From the NCBI GenBank assembly GCA_010015745.1, contig ML978165.1:310001-374000 (forward strand): 64,000 nucleotides of DNA, in the 5' to 3' direction. The translations under genes and the position numbers were made by a program. The notes below the pieces were generated by a model. That model saw only the letters and a program-made list of their open reading frames with translations. It was not told the DNA's origin and searched no databases. Shown here piece after piece: positions 1 through 11,221 of the stretch (positions are counted from its first letter, which is position 1; each line of letters begins with the position of its first letter). This DNA is from Setomelanomma holmii (lineage: Eukaryota; Ascomycota; Dothideomycetes; Pleosporales; Phaeosphaeriaceae).

Positions 1-2
1 TT

Positions 3-374
3 CCTTCAACACCCACATTAGACTCACCCTCTATGCGATCCCTGTCATCACAAGACTCGACGACCACAACATCAAGAGGCCCAGCACCAACGTCTGCGCC
101 AAGGGATATAGATACCAATTCGTTGCGATTACCTCCCTCATCGCCTGACACTGAGGGTTTGTCACGGACTAGAAGTTTGCGATCACTTAAGGATAAAGCG
201 ACAGAGAAAGCTGCTTCAATGGCCGACAACAACCCTCTTAAGCGGCGTTCTAAAAGAGCGAGTAACAGATGGTGGGGCATTAGCGACGACAAGGTCAAGG
301 AAAGCAAGACTAGCGAAGTCCTCGGCAAGCAGAAGGAGGTCTATTTGCTCTTCTACGAGCTAGACAGATCATAG
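3..374 (+). CDS. C-terminal part of an unknown protein (5' truncated by window edge)
   Basis: The reading frame is open from the window edge to a TAG at 372-374, so this is probably the last exon of a gene beginning upstream. About 123 residues are visible. They are Ser/Thr/Pro-rich at first, followed by a basic stretch (KRRSKRASNR) that could act as a nuclear localisation signal, then a charged tail ending in YELDRS. There is no recognisable domain and no transmembrane segment. An internal methionine at 33 could be taken as a start, but the open frame before it argues against this. I do not recognise the family. Its low-complexity, Ser-rich composition is common in fungal regulatory proteins, but nothing more specific can be said. 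Confidence 0.45.
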   Translation, partial: PSTPTLDSPSMRSLSSQDSTTTTSRGPAPTSAPRDIDTNSLRLPPSSPDTEGLSRTRSLRSLKDKATEKAASMADNNPLKRRSKRASNRWWGISDDKVKESKTSEVLGKQKEVYLLFYELDRS

Positions 375-913
375 TAGATTTCACACTTGAGCTGCCTGAC
401 GCAGCCAGAAGGCACGTAAAAGTGGCTGAATCGACACGAGAGCTCGTGTTGCGCCACAATCACATAGAAGATAGACTAGACTGACAGCACTCAAGTGCGT
501 TGGAACGTCGACGATTGACGCCAATTCATCATCAATGATCTCATTGGCTCGAGCTTCTGCCTCAGACACGAACCCCACACCGCGACTGCCTCTTTCGTGA
601 TCAAGCACCAATTGCTAGCAGCCTGGGCCTGCGATGCAACATGCAGTTGTACTTTCGATGCTACACTCGTACTCCACCATCGCATTCTCCCTCAGTTCAC
701 CGGTGTGCGATCTGCCAACCTCTAGGCAGCAACAAGCTTCATAGCGGATTGCCATGTCTTTGTCAATGAGATCTTAGAAGCACGCATCAATATCTAGACA
801 TCTTTCAAAGATCGCTTTTCAATTACGTTCTGAAAAACTGGCACAGCAATACCTCAGCCTCGTCAATTACAAGGACTTCAAAGTGCCATCCTCTCTCGAC
901 CGTCAACTTCATC
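375..913. other. Intergenic region upstream of the oxidoreductase gene
   Basis: No convincing gene is present. Short open frames on the minus strand lack coding character, and those beyond 823 are antisense to the following gene. It presumably holds the 3' end of the preceding gene and the promoter and 5' leader of the oxidoreductase gene. Confidence 0.6.
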
Positions 914-2655
914 ATGGCACCAAGCGCGACTTCCAACACTGCCCTAGAAGACACAGCCTTCCTCCAAGCACCCGAGAAGAAAACCTTCACGCATCCTCCA
1001 CGTATCCTCGTCATCGGCGCAGGAAGCCGTGGCACCTCATACGCCCGTGCCGCACTGGAATGCAGCAACGCCACGATAGCCGCTGTGTGCGAACCAATCG
1101 AGTACAAGCGCAACGAGTTCGGACGAAAGTTCATCTGGGGAGACAGCGTACCTCCGTTCGGTACTGCCTTCCCTAATTGGAAGGATTGGGTGAAGTATGA
1201 GAAAGAGCGAAGGGAGAGCGCGAGGACTGGCACGGGACTTACTGGTGATGGTGGGTTTGCCCCCGTGATTGTGGATGCGGTGTTCGTATGCGTGCTGGAT
1301 GAGATGCATGAGGAGGTTGTGTGTGGGATTGCGGAGTTGGGTGTGCATATTTGTGTGGAGAAGCCGCTGAGTACGAGGCTGGAGAGTTGTATGAACATGT
1401 TTAAAGCGCTCAAAAGTGCAGAGGTGAAGGAGAAGGTCGATGGGGCTGAGAATGGGACTGCAGATGGAGCATTGTCTCGCAAAGAGAGTGTGTTTGGGAT
1501 CTGTCATGTGCTGAGGTATTCGCCGCACAACATGATGCTCAGGCATCTGCTATTGAACAAGGAAGTCATCGGTAATATCTTGAGTATTGAGCACGTTGAG
1601 CCAGTAGGTTGGTGGCACTTCAGCCACAGCTACGTCAGGTATGTCATCGGTGTACAACTAGAGACAATGTACTGACTCTATCCAGGGGCAACTGGCGCAA
1701 AGAATCGACGACTGCGCCCTCGCTGCTGACCAAGTCATGCCATGACATTGACTTCTTGATGTGGCTACTCTGCACCCCACCTTCAAGTGCAACAGATGCA
1801 CCGCCTCACCTACCCTCCTACATCACTTCCACCGGGTCGACGAAGTTCTTCCAACAAGCAAGAAAGCCCCAAGAAGCAGGCACCGCGACGAATTGTCTCT
1901 CATGCGCACATGAGATAGACTGCAACTACAGCGCGAAGAAAATCTACCTCGACAAGCATCTGGCGACAGGGAACACCGGTTGGCCCGTCAAAATCGTCAA
2001 TCCAGAGATCGAGGATATCTACAAGAAGCAAGGCAAGGACGCAGCGGCCAAACAGTTGCTAAAAGACCTCGCTGAAGACTACACGACATTGACGCCCAAC
2101 GCGGAGATCGAAGCACGACCGTGGTTTGGCCGCTGCGTGTTCGAATCTGATAACGACGTCTGCGACGATCAATGTGTTACTATCACATGGGACGATGATC
2201 CTCTCTCGACATCTAGCGATGGTAGACCAGAACTAAGCAAGAGAGGTGCAAAGACCGCACAATTCCACATGGTTGCTTTCACAGAAAAAATTTGTGAACG
2301 ACGCGGCAGAATCTACGGCACCAGAGGAGAGATCGAATACGACAGCAGCACTATCAAAGTTCACAGCTTCTCCACTGGACACACGCAGACCCACACGCCG
2401 CGAATGGAGGGTGGGGGACATGGTGGTGGAGACACGGGTCTTGTAAGACAGTTTCTCCTAGCCGTTGATGCCGTCGACAGTGGGGCGATGTCAGCAGCAG
2501 CGGCACAGCGCGAATTTCTGGGATGTGATCCGGAGGAAGCGTTTAGGAGTCATGCTGTGGTGTTTGCGGCGGAGGAGGCGAGGAAGGGGAGGAAGGTGGT
2601 TGAGTGGAGGAAGTGGTGGGGTGAGAGAGTGGAGGGAGAATTGCACAAGCAATAG
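914..2655 (+). CDS. Gfo/Idh/MocA-family NAD(P)-dependent oxidoreductase
   Basis: Two exons (914-1638 and 1686-2655) joined across a 47-nt intron with a GTATGT donor encode about 564 residues. The N-terminal Rossmann fold shows ILVIGAGSRG at residues 31-40, which binds the dinucleotide. The EKP motif characteristic of the family follows near residues 149-151 (CVEKPLS). A Cys-rich segment after the splice junction (NCLSCAHEIDC) and the large C-terminal alpha/beta part fit the long subgroup of this family found in fungi and bacteria. Family members oxidise or reduce sugars, inositols or related polyols with NAD(P); the substrate here cannot be told. No signal peptide is visible, so it is probably cytosolic. 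The splice restores the frame as SYVR-GNWRK. Neighbours give no pathway clue. Confidence 0.85.
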
Positions 2656-4614
2656 AGGAATAGCGTGTTTGAATCCTACGCGACGATGGACAAGTAATCT
2701 GAGGGACGATATTATATTTACACGCAAGGGATCTCGGAGGGCTGCAAGGCATCTTCAAGTCCACATTAATTCGCGAAGGTCACCAGCAGTATCCCGCTAA
2801 GGCTAAAATGATAGTACAACCGCGCCCCTGACATACTGATGGCAACTCCGAGCGCGTACAGCAGAGCATGATGATGAGTTTGCTCGGACCGAGATGCTGA
2901 TGGCGGGTACTTGTGTAAGGCAACCTGGACAAACTCCACGTTTTGTCCGATGCGGCTGAATGATAGTCGGCGCGTACGGTAGATCATGGCGTTGAGGCTC
3001 TTTCTCCGGATCTCGTGCAAGGACACTCCGTCGAAAGGGGGCAGGCAAGCAAACCAGGCGGTCGGAGAGAAACAGGCGCGTAGATCGCAGCATGACATCG
3101 AAGTCTCATGAAACCGAGCTGAGCGACATCAAACCTTCAGCCACTCTCAGAGAGACCATGAGGCCAGGCGAGCAGAGCATGAGAGCCCTTTGACAGCTAA
3201 TTCCACGTCCAGGCAATTAACGGCCTTTCTGCCTGCCGGTTTGGAGTCGAGACGACTCGTTTGGGCTATATTTGGGCTCATATGCGAGGTGCTAATCAAA
3301 CCTAGTACATCCGTATGAGGTGTGGCCGGCGCTTAAAGACCCATGTTTGGGAGTGACACATGGCAGGCTGGCTGGCGTGAGGCTCAAGGCAAGGAGCAAA
3401 TTTCCCCACGACAGCGTTTGCGGGTGCAACGTCTGGACAGCGTCGGCGCTTGGATTGGCAGATGGGTCGCGGCCAATGAGGGGGCTGGACTGGGCACTCA
3501 TCGGACGACGACGACGCCGGGACAGCGCAAACTGACGTTCGGAGGGTCCCGCGCTCGAGGCAACGTCATGCTCGAGGCTAAGGTCGCGAGAGACGAGCGC
3601 AGAGGCGGGCGAGGCCGCAGACCCGGAATGGCAGCATCGCGAACGCGTGCAGGACGCGTTGGCAACACAGCGACTCTCGAGCGTGTTATAGTCGCGAAGG
3701 CGCTCTCGTCGCCCATTGTGAGTCACTGTTCGTGCATGTTCGAGATGCCGGGGACACGGCTGGCATGCACGTCGCTCCTGGCAAAAGAAACGCTGGAGAG
3801 TCGTGGTCCAATCGATGTCTTTCACCTCAGCGATGACTCCTCACGGGCTGCAGCGACAAGCCTCTGCCCCACGCATCGCGGGACGCACGCACGGACGCGA
3901 AGGCTGGCGCTAAACAACAACACCACGACCATCCATTCGCTCCATCGTCTCTGCCAACCTCAAACTGCCGCCCCAGGCCTTCTTCTTCGTGGAAACGGCC
4001 ACTACACAGCATGGCAATACGGCGCCGAGTATCCCGGTTTCATCAAAGTCCAACCGCCCCATCTGCAAGCGCCTCGCTCGATCTTGCCCGTTTGGTACGC
4101 GTCGTTCTGCAACCTCAAGTCTTGCAGCCACTGAGAGCGCGCCAAACGATGGGGCCCTACTGCATCGAGCGCATACTGCCTCGAAAATAGCATAGAGCCG
4201 TTTGCTAGACATGTTCTGCCGAACGCACCACGTACTCGCCCTACCAGCAGCGCTATGTTTCAGGCGCCTTGTGAGGCTCCATGTTGTAGAACCACTTTGC
4301 TGTGATACTGCCGCCAGACCGCCAGATCTTCCCCGGCCCAGCATCTCGGGCCTCGATGTACATGTTTCAGGTTTGCTAGCGCGTTGTGAGCACTGGTCGT
4401 GAGTTCTTCCTGAGGATGGACCATAAGAAGAGCACTGTGCCGCAATCACCACTCCATCATCAGCTTCCAGCATTTCAGCGAGCATAGCCCACGGGTTGAT
4501 ACGAGTTCTCTTTCTTTTCGTTTCTGTTCGACCATCTTGTCTTAGACATCGGAGCTGGATCTCCTACTAATCACTATTCGATAATCTTCCTGTTGCTATA
4601 CTCGTCTCCACAAC
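2656..4614. other. Long gene-free stretch and probable long leader/promoter
   Basis: Nearly 2 kb lack a credible gene. Open frames occur on both strands (the longest 3343-4134, plus strand), but they are mutually overlapping, Arg/Ala/His-rich products of GC-rich DNA and show no domain or intron logic. The right end probably contains the promoter and 5' leader of the gene starting at 4692. Confidence 0.5.
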
Positions 4615-4667
4615 GTAAGTTCTTGGCCACCTTCAGCCTGCTTGCAGTTAGCCCTAACACCCTTCAG
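4615..4667 (+). other. Probable 5'-UTR intron of the gene at 4692
   Basis: A GTAAGT donor, a CCCTAACAC branch-site-like element and a TTCAG acceptor define a 53-nt intron lying 25 nt before the preferred start codon. Splicing removes the region that would otherwise extend the frame upstream to 4593, which supports the ATG at 4692 as the true start. Confidence 0.6.
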
Positions 4668-4691
4668 TCTGGTAGCTATTCCTCATCCACC

Positions 4692-6476
4692 ATGTTCAGC
4701 CGTCAAACAACCCCGCCTTCCAACTCTTTCAACTACGTGCCGGGCAGTGTTGGTTCAGATGTCACATACTACTCGCAAGGCTCATCGCCCGAGGTCAACA
4801 CAGCCCCAACGCCTCCACGATCACCCATCCGACAACATGGACCCCTTCTTCTCCCTAAGGTCCGAACTCAAGACCAGGTAGCTGAGCCCACCCAAGGTCC
4901 CATTAGACATCGCAGGACGACGTCTACTTCCAGTGTCAGCTATGGCTACAGCCCTTACTCACGGCCGGCCTCGATGGTCCGCCGCGGCTCAAGTCCATTC
5001 AACCATAATCTTCACAATGCCCACAGCACGATGACATCTCCTGTCTCGACTTCATCGTACGACTTTAACATCTCCACACTCAACTCGCCTATCGTCTTCA
5101 CACCCCAGGAGGGTCGCCGAGCCTCTTCGTACATGGGATCACATTCGCGTTCTGCTTCGGCGAACAGGTCGCGTCATGCGCGATCGGGTTCCGCTGGCAG
5201 TGTCGACGAGAATGTCATCAGCCGATACGGCTTCCCTACCTACCGCAACCTTCCCAACTACGTAACTGCTTCGGGTGCGCCCTCGTCGCACCTTAGCCTC
5301 GTCACTTCCCTTCCCTCGACCTTTTCCACCGTGCAGGAGATCCCCAGCTTCACTGCGACTTCTACTCAAGACTTTGTTGTCCCAGAATTCGAGCCTGCGC
5401 CAGCTGTCCAGTATCCCACCTTCACAGATGTTAGCTTTGATAGCTTCCAGCCAGTCCAACCTACCTCCTCTCTTCTGGAGTATTTGTCGTCCACCAACCC
5501 CACCCCCTCTCTGGTACGCCGTGTCACAAGCGTACCACGGGGCATCAACAACCACTTCTGGTGGGACATTCGCAACCTCCGCAGCTGGGAAGATTTCAAC
5601 ATCTCCACGATCAAGTCAATTCCTTCTGTTCTTCCCCTTCTCGAGGTTCCTCTGTCGCCCTCATATCTCCCACAGCCATGTCGCTCGAACATGCAGCCAG
5701 AGAACGAGGCTGCTCTTCAAGACATCTGCACCAACTACTACGCCAACAAGGTCAACGCCGCCCTCAAGGTCGCTCAGGGTAACACCCACATGATGATGCG
5801 CGCCTGCAAGCCTATTCCCGGTATGCGCACACAACCTGAGTTCGTCTCCAGCTACCCATCCGACTACGAGAAGACCATCTTTGGCGAGAACCGCGGCCGT
5901 GTCGTTGGCCTTGTCAAGTGCTATGACAACTGGAACACCGGCATGCGCAGCGAGTCGCCACCCAAGCAAGTACTCTACCTCCAAGGTCTCGCACACCTCC
6001 ACCGGGTCATGCGCGAGCACGGCTGCCGCTACGGCTTCATCATGACCGAGATCGAGCTCCTGTGCGTCCGCGCCGGCGGTCCTCTCGACGCCGCAACGGT
6101 CGACCCCAGCACCGTCAACGCACAAACCGGCGTCCCCATCTTCGGCTACCTCGAGGTCTCTGCACCTATCAGTCTCTCTACTCATAGCGCACACCCCGAC
6201 ACTGGCGACATTCAGCTCACCGCTGGGCTCGCGCTGTGGTACCTCCACATGCTTGCCAAGGAGAACCCCTTCGAGGGCATGGGTACCTGGCGCATGGACG
6301 TCGGCGGTCCAGCTGCGTTGACACGCAAGAACCACCTCGAGAAAGATAGTTGGATCCCCAAGCCCCAGCTCGGCGAGAAGCGCGAGGCGAAGCGCGTGCG
6401 CGGCTGGGTATTTCCTGACGAGCCGCTGAGCAAGCGGGAGTGCGGGAAGGGAAAGAGGGGGAAGAGTATTGGTTGA
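4692..6476 (+). CDS. Conserved fungal protein with disordered N-terminus and PD-(D/E)XK-like C-terminal domain
   Basis: Single-exon coding region of 594 residues from the ATG at 4692. The alternative start at 4593 overlaps a probable leader intron. Residues 1 to about 270 are Ser/Thr/Pro-rich and look disordered, with basic patches such as RHRRTTSTSS. The remaining part is well ordered in composition: a helical segment (YYANKVNAALKVAQ), then a hydrophobic core with HGCRYGFIMTEIELLCVRAG followed by GYLEVSAPI, a pattern resembling fungal PD-(D/E)XK-like domains in which strand residues Glu and Lys/Glu sit near the active site. The C-terminus is basic (KREAKRVRGW and KGKRGKSIG). The fold assignment is inference from pattern only; no enzymatic function is established. 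There is no signal peptide or membrane segment. Strong third-position C/G usage supports coding. Confidence 0.7.
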   Translation: MFSRQTTPPSNSFNYVPGSVGSDVTYYSQGSSPEVNTAPTPPRSPIRQHGPLLLPKVRTQDQVAEPTQGPIRHRRTTSTSSVSYGYSPYSRPASMVRRGSSPFNHNLHNAHSTMTSPVSTSSYDFNISTLNSPIVFTPQEGRRASSYMGSHSRSASANRSRHARSGSAGSVDENVISRYGFPTYRNLPNYVTASGAPSSHLSLVTSLPSTFSTVQEIPSFTATSTQDFVVPEFEPAPAVQYPTFTDVSFDSFQPVQPTSSLLEYLSSTNPTPSLVRRVTSVPRGINNHFWWDIRNLRSWEDFNISTIKSIPSVLPLLEVPLSPSYLPQPCRSNMQPENEAALQDICTNYYANKVNAALKVAQGNTHMMMRACKPIPGMRTQPEFVSSYPSDYEKTIFGENRGRVVGLVKCYDNWNTGMRSESPPKQVLYLQGLAHLHRVMREHGCRYGFIMTEIELLCVRAGGPLDAATVDPSTVNAQTGVPIFGYLEVSAPISLSTHSAHPDTGDIQLTAGLALWYLHMLAKENPFEGMGTWRMDVGGPAALTRKNHLEKDSWIPKPQLGEKREAKRVRGWVFPDEPLSKRECGKGKRGKSIG

Positions 6477-7775
6477 AGTAATGGTCTGTTTAAAAAGAAA
6501 GGCTGCTGGTTCAGCGCAAAATTAGTATTTCCTTTGTCATACTTGCATAGGCATTTCGCGGCGTCTTGAAGCATTTATGGGTGTTTGGGTCTGTGCATAG
6601 CATTTACATGGTCGTTCTCAGGTTTGATAAAGTCTGGCGAGATCCAGCAGTTCAGTTACTTAGTTAAAGTTCAGTAGAATGGTACTTGATGCTATTCATT
6701 GCGCTCTTCGATGCTTTTCAACGCTTGGATTCAGGTCAGCGAGACTGTCTTAGGTGTATATCACTTGCTTCAACCACCGTCACGTGAATTGTGATATAGC
6801 CACAAAACCTTCTTCGGTCGCAAGGGCTTATGGTAAACAGGTGGCCAATTCGATCCCTGCCTTCGAGCAGTTGCGATCTGGAAGTTCTGCTAGCATACTT
6901 GCGTGGGCAGAGGTGCAGATAGTCATGTCGCAGACAACGTACTCAATGCTTAAGGGTAGATAGGCACGATAGGTAGATTGATCGGTATGCAAAACCTGTC
7001 TCCTCTTGCAAGAGCAAGTTTGGCATAGCTGAAGGAGTTGTACTTATCGAGAAATTTTTTTTCAGAAGCTCGTGGTCCAATTGATCGTACTATTCAGCAG
7101 CTTTAATTCTCGTATTATGTCGACAATCTGGTGGTTGGTCTCGGAAGGTACAATCTGGGTACCAAAGAAGCGGTACCTCGATTTTCTCTTAGCCAGCCAC
7201 AAATAGCAAGATTGAAAGGTAAAGCTCGTGCGCAGGCACATAGAAGGTCAAAATGATACGCCGCCCTGAAGCTGATCAGATGTAGACTATGACTAAACTT
7301 CACGATCTCGTCGCGATGATGTTCGGTCGCCTGTGAAGTTTGGCGAGTGACCAGCTCAGCGGTCTCGCTTTGTCACACATGACGTCACAGGCTCTGATCA
7401 CAGCTCCCTTCCTCGCCGCTTCAATGAGCACAATCGCGCAGCTGGCAAGCCTCAAAGGGTAAACATGAAGCCAGAAATGCTCCACAAAAGACTTGTCGAC
7501 CAAGTCAGGTTATGCACGAGGCCTTACAGCATGCCAGCTCGTGGAACCCCAGCTGATATGAGACTGGACCGCGCGCCGTTGACTCTAGCGGTGTGCGAAA
7601 GCCCACAAGATAGCGGACCGCAACCGTGGATCGGGTGGCGTTGAAACCAGGAATAGGTGAATGATCAGCATGTCAATATTCAGACGTCACAGCTTACAAA
7701 AATCCTCCATGCCTTGCCTGCGCAAGGTACGTCTATACCAGTTCTCCTCGACACCCAGAATTGGCTTAGCTCTCC
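6477..7775. other. Intergenic region upstream of acid trehalase
   Basis: About 1.3 kb, comparatively AT-rich, with only short open frames and no domain signal. It should contain the terminator of the preceding gene and the promoter of the trehalase gene. Confidence 0.6.
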
Positions 7776-10700
7776 ATGCGCCTGCGACTAGCGACCCTCG
7801 CCCTGCTGGCAACGTCGCATCATGTCTTGGGTTCAACGAGCAGCGAACAGGAAGAGTTCAAAGATGTGACATGGGACAACGATAACTGGGTCCTGTCGAC
7901 ACGGACGCTGGATCAGGGACATTATCAGTCAAGACTTTCGCTGGCGAACGGGTATTTTGGCATTAGTGTCGCAGCCACTGGACCGTTCTTCGAAGTCGAC
8001 GAGCAAAGAGGAGGAAATGGGATTAGTGGCTGGCCGCTGTTCACAAGACGACAGACATTCTCGACAATCGCGGGATTCTACAACAATGTTGAGCGCACCA
8101 ATGGGTCGAATTATCCGTGGCTTTATCAATATGGATGGGACAGCGTAATAGCAGGGATTCCGCATTGGAGTGGATTGCATGTCGAAGCAAATGGTGAGAT
8201 GCTGAATGCATCTGTCGATCCGGAGCATTTATCGGACTTTGTTACGAGTCTGGATGTCAAGGCTGGTATTGCAAGCTGGAAGTACAAATGGAAACCTGGA
8301 GGTGCAGGAGATGGAACGATCGATGTGGACTACCAGATGTTCGTGCACAAGCTGCGCGTCAATCAAGGTACGGTTCGACTCAGACTTACGGCGAGTCGAG
8401 ACATGAATGTCACGGTGTATGATGTCCTAGATGGAGATTGCGCCGTGCGGTCAGATTTTGTGGACAAGAAATTTGAGACGGATACGCCTACCATCTGGAC
8501 GGCGGTCAGACCTGGGAACGTCTCGAACGTCACGGCGTACGTCTACTCTACGCTGGCTGCAGACGAGTGGGCGGATTTGCAGACTCGCAGCAAGGTCGAA
8601 GAAGGTCATTTCGGCGGCAATGACTCGACGATCGTACAGTCTATCGGCGTTCGATTGACAGCGTCGCGACCGCACGAGATCAAGAAGTTCGTTGGTGTTG
8701 CAACCACCGATGCATTTCCAGATCCTCAAGCAATTGCTAAGGCTGCATCGATATCCGGCTTAACAACGGGGTATTACGAGCTCTTGAAGTCACACATCGA
8801 AGAGTGGGCCACGATCTTGACTCCAGACGCAGTGGACAGCTATCGTCTTCCCAACGGCTCACTTCCTGGCGATCCTAGCGTTCAGGAACTCCACATCTTA
8901 GCACACACGAACCCGTTCTATCTGCTGTCGCACATGGTCGGCCCAAACGCCATAGCCGCTGCTGGGAACAATACGCGACTTGGCGTCAACAGCATTCCAG
9001 TCTGTGGCTTTGGTGCGGACTGCTATGGCGGACAGATATTCTGGGACGCTGATGTATGGATGGCGCCGGGTATCCAAGTCTCGCATCCGCAGCATGCGCA
9101 GAATGTAGTCAAGTACCGTGTCGACCGATTTGAGCAGGCGCAAAGGAACGTCGAGACTGCGTTCACTTCGAGCAAGAATCAGAGTGAGAGGTTCACGCCA
9201 GGCGGAGCTGTTTTCCCGTGGACCAGCGGAAGATGGGGCAACTGCACGGGTACTGGGGCTTGCTTCGACTACGAGTATCATTTGAATGGCGACATTAGTC
9301 TTGCTTTCAACAATCATCTCATCATCACTGGATATGGCGATTACTTCAACGACACGCTCCTACCAATCTCGAATGCGGTTGCGCACTTCTTTGATCAAGT
9401 GCTTGAGTTCAATAAGACATCAGGTGGATACGAGCTCTGGAACGCTACTGATCCGGACGAGTACGCGAATCAAGTCAACAATGCCGGATACACCACTGCG
9501 CTCATTCAGCGACATTTGACCGAGACGAACGATTTCAATGCTTGGTTTGGTCGGCCGCAGAATGCTAGTTGGGATGAAAAAGCGGGCAAGATGAGACTTC
9601 CCGTCAACGATCAAGCGGGAATAATCGTGGAGTACACTGGCATGAATGGTAGTGTGGAAGTTAAACAAGCCGATGTTGTGCTTGTGGATGACCTACTACA
9701 CTATCCGAATTCATATAGTTTGGCCAACTTGGACTACTACGCGGCAAAGCAGTCTCTTGATGGGCCTGCCATGACTTACTCGAGCTTCGCCGTGGTCGCG
9801 AACGAGGTGTCTCCTTCTGGATGCTCATCTTATACATATGATCTCTACTCCTCGTCGCCGTACGCACGAGCTCCGTGGTATCAGTACTCCGAGCAGCTGC
9901 TTGACGACCCTGAAGAGAATGGTGGAACTCGACCAGCGTTTCCATTTCTGACCGGTATGGGTGGCACCAATCGAGTCGCCATCTTCGGCTACCTTGGCTT
10001 GGGTCTTTACTATGAAAGCCTGGACATAGACCCATCGCTCCCACCGCAGATCGAGTATCTCAACTACCGCACCTTCTACTACATGGGTCACGGTATCAAT
10101 GCTACATCCAATACAACACATACTACTCTCGCACGACTTCCGCGAAACAAGAACACCCTGCCCACCGCAAACTCAACATACTTCACCAAGCCCATACCCG
10201 TCACGATCGGCACACGCAGTGAGCGCAACAGCGGAACTCTCGAGCTCCACTACGACAAGCCACTCGTAATACCCAATCGTCCTGTTGGCCAGACCCTCAC
10301 CGTCGCAGGCAATATCCTACAATGCGGCGCCTTGGTTCCACCTCCACAGCGCAACAGACCAGGCCAATTCCCCATCGCCGCCATCGACGGAGCAGCGAGT
10401 ACGAGATGGCAGCCAGAATTCTCAAATACGACTGCCTACCTCACCGTCGATCTCGGCACTTCAACATACCACCCCATCGCAGCCATAATGTTGGACTGGT
10501 CTTCCCAGCCACCCTCGCATTTCTCCGTCTCGTTCTCAAACTCTTCACTTCCACCCTTTACTTCCTCCTCAGAAGACTTGAGGACAATTGCCGAGGGTTA
10601 TGTTTCAATCAGCTCGCCATGGGATCCGGTAAGCGCGTATGAGATCAAGACATATGTGGGCAATCAGACGAATGTCACTCTGGAAGAAGTGGTGTGGAGT

Positions 10701-10880
10701 GGGAGGTATGCGCATTTGGGGATTTGGGGGAATCAGTATGCAAAAGGGAAGGAGGAGGGTGCGACGGTTGCGGAGTGGAATTTGATTAGGGAGGGGTGGG
10801 GTGTTGAGGGTGAGGTTGGGTGGGATAAGAGGGGGAAGGGGAATGGGGAGGGGGAGGAGTTGGTCAGACAGGAACTTTGA
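7776..10880 (+). CDS. ATH1: Acid trehalase, glycoside hydrolase family 65 (secreted/vacuolar)
   Basis: An intronless frame of 1034 residues, the usual length for fungal acid trehalases, which hydrolyse alpha,alpha-trehalose to two glucoses outside the cell or in the vacuole. The start at 7776 gives a good signal peptide (MRLRLATLALLATSHHVLG). The N-terminal GH65 beta-sandwich covers roughly residues 30-300 and the (alpha/alpha)6 catalytic domain about 370-780. The motif DPDEYANQVNN near residue 562 matches the GH65 general-acid Glu motif, and VKQADVVLVDDL further on matches the conserved KQADVVL block. Near the C-terminus, residues about 850-950 (AIDGAASTRWQPEF and following) look like an F5/8 type C, galactose-binding-like domain. 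Many Asn-X-Ser/Thr sites fit secretion. The last about 40 residues become Gly/Glu-rich. Confidence 0.95.
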   Translation: MRLRLATLALLATSHHVLGSTSSEQEEFKDVTWDNDNWVLSTRTLDQGHYQSRLSLANGYFGISVAATGPFFEVDEQRGGNGISGWPLFTRRQTFSTIAGFYNNVERTNGSNYPWLYQYGWDSVIAGIPHWSGLHVEANGEMLNASVDPEHLSDFVTSLDVKAGIASWKYKWKPGGAGDGTIDVDYQMFVHKLRVNQGTVRLRLTASRDMNVTVYDVLDGDCAVRSDFVDKKFETDTPTIWTAVRPGNVSNVTAYVYSTLAADEWADLQTRSKVEEGHFGGNDSTIVQSIGVRLTASRPHEIKKFVGVATTDAFPDPQAIAKAASISGLTTGYYELLKSHIEEWATILTPDAVDSYRLPNGSLPGDPSVQELHILAHTNPFYLLSHMVGPNAIAAAGNNTRLGVNSIPVCGFGADCYGGQIFWDADVWMAPGIQVSHPQHAQNVVKYRVDRFEQAQRNVETAFTSSKNQSERFTPGGAVFPWTSGRWGNCTGTGACFDYEYHLNGDISLAFNNHLIITGYGDYFNDTLLPISNAVAHFFDQVLEFNKTSGGYELWNATDPDEYANQVNNAGYTTALIQRHLTETNDFNAWFGRPQNASWDEKAGKMRLPVNDQAGIIVEYTGMNGSVEVKQADVVLVDDLLHYPNSYSLANLDYYAAKQSLDGPAMTYSSFAVVANEVSPSGCSSYTYDLYSSSPYARAPWYQYSEQLLDDPEENGGTRPAFPFLTGMGGTNRVAIFGYLGLGLYYESLDIDPSLPPQIEYLNYRTFYYMGHGINATSNTTHTTLARLPRNKNTLPTANSTYFTKPIPVTIGTRSERNSGTLELHYDKPLVIPNRPVGQTLTVAGNILQCGALVPPPQRNRPGQFPIAAIDGAASTRWQPEFSNTTAYLTVDLGTSTYHPIAAIMLDWSSQPPSHFSVSFSNSSLPPFTSSSEDLRTIAEGYVSISSPWDPVSAYEIKTYVGNQTNVTLEEVVWSGRYAHLGIWGNQYAKGKEEGATVAEWNLIREGWGVEGEVGWDKRGKGNGEGEELVRQEL

Positions 10881-11221
10881 GTATGATAGATCTTGTATGT
10901 TCATGATGTACCTCGAATCCGGCGTCAAAGTCGTAAGAACTAGATGAGCTGCTGTTAGAACAGAAATATAGAACGCGTTTTACTCTCAAACATACCTGCG
11001 AGCATGTAGGTCATTTTACCTTTACTTTCCGTAAGGCGTATAGAGGCGATTTGATCTTTGTCATTTACTCACCCTCTTTCTTCTGTTACTCGTGGTCTAC
11101 CCTCTCTCACCTTATACGAGTACTTAAGCTTCGCGCCAGTACATCGCTCCTCCACCATTCCTACCTCTTCAACAATTGTCCATCACCACCAACACCAAGA
11201 GCAACAACTACAACAACCACA
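10881..11221. other. Intergenic region
   Basis: 341 bases with no gene. The right part is a pyrimidine- and CAACAA-rich stretch typical of a fungal leader directly before the ATG at 11222. The frame continues open upstream to 11051, but that extension looks like leader sequence. Confidence 0.6.

Noticed and set aside
1037..1546. 169-codon minus-strand frame (and 823-1482)
   Set aside because: Entirely antisense to the oxidoreductase exon, whose protein motifs are unambiguous.
3343..4134. 263-codon plus-strand open frame
   Set aside because: Arg/His/Ala-rich product of GC-rich DNA, overlapping minus-strand frames of similar quality, no domain, no splice logic.
5661..6335. 224-codon minus-strand frame
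   Set aside because: Antisense shadow of the ordered domain of the gene at 4692, produced by its third-position G/C bias.
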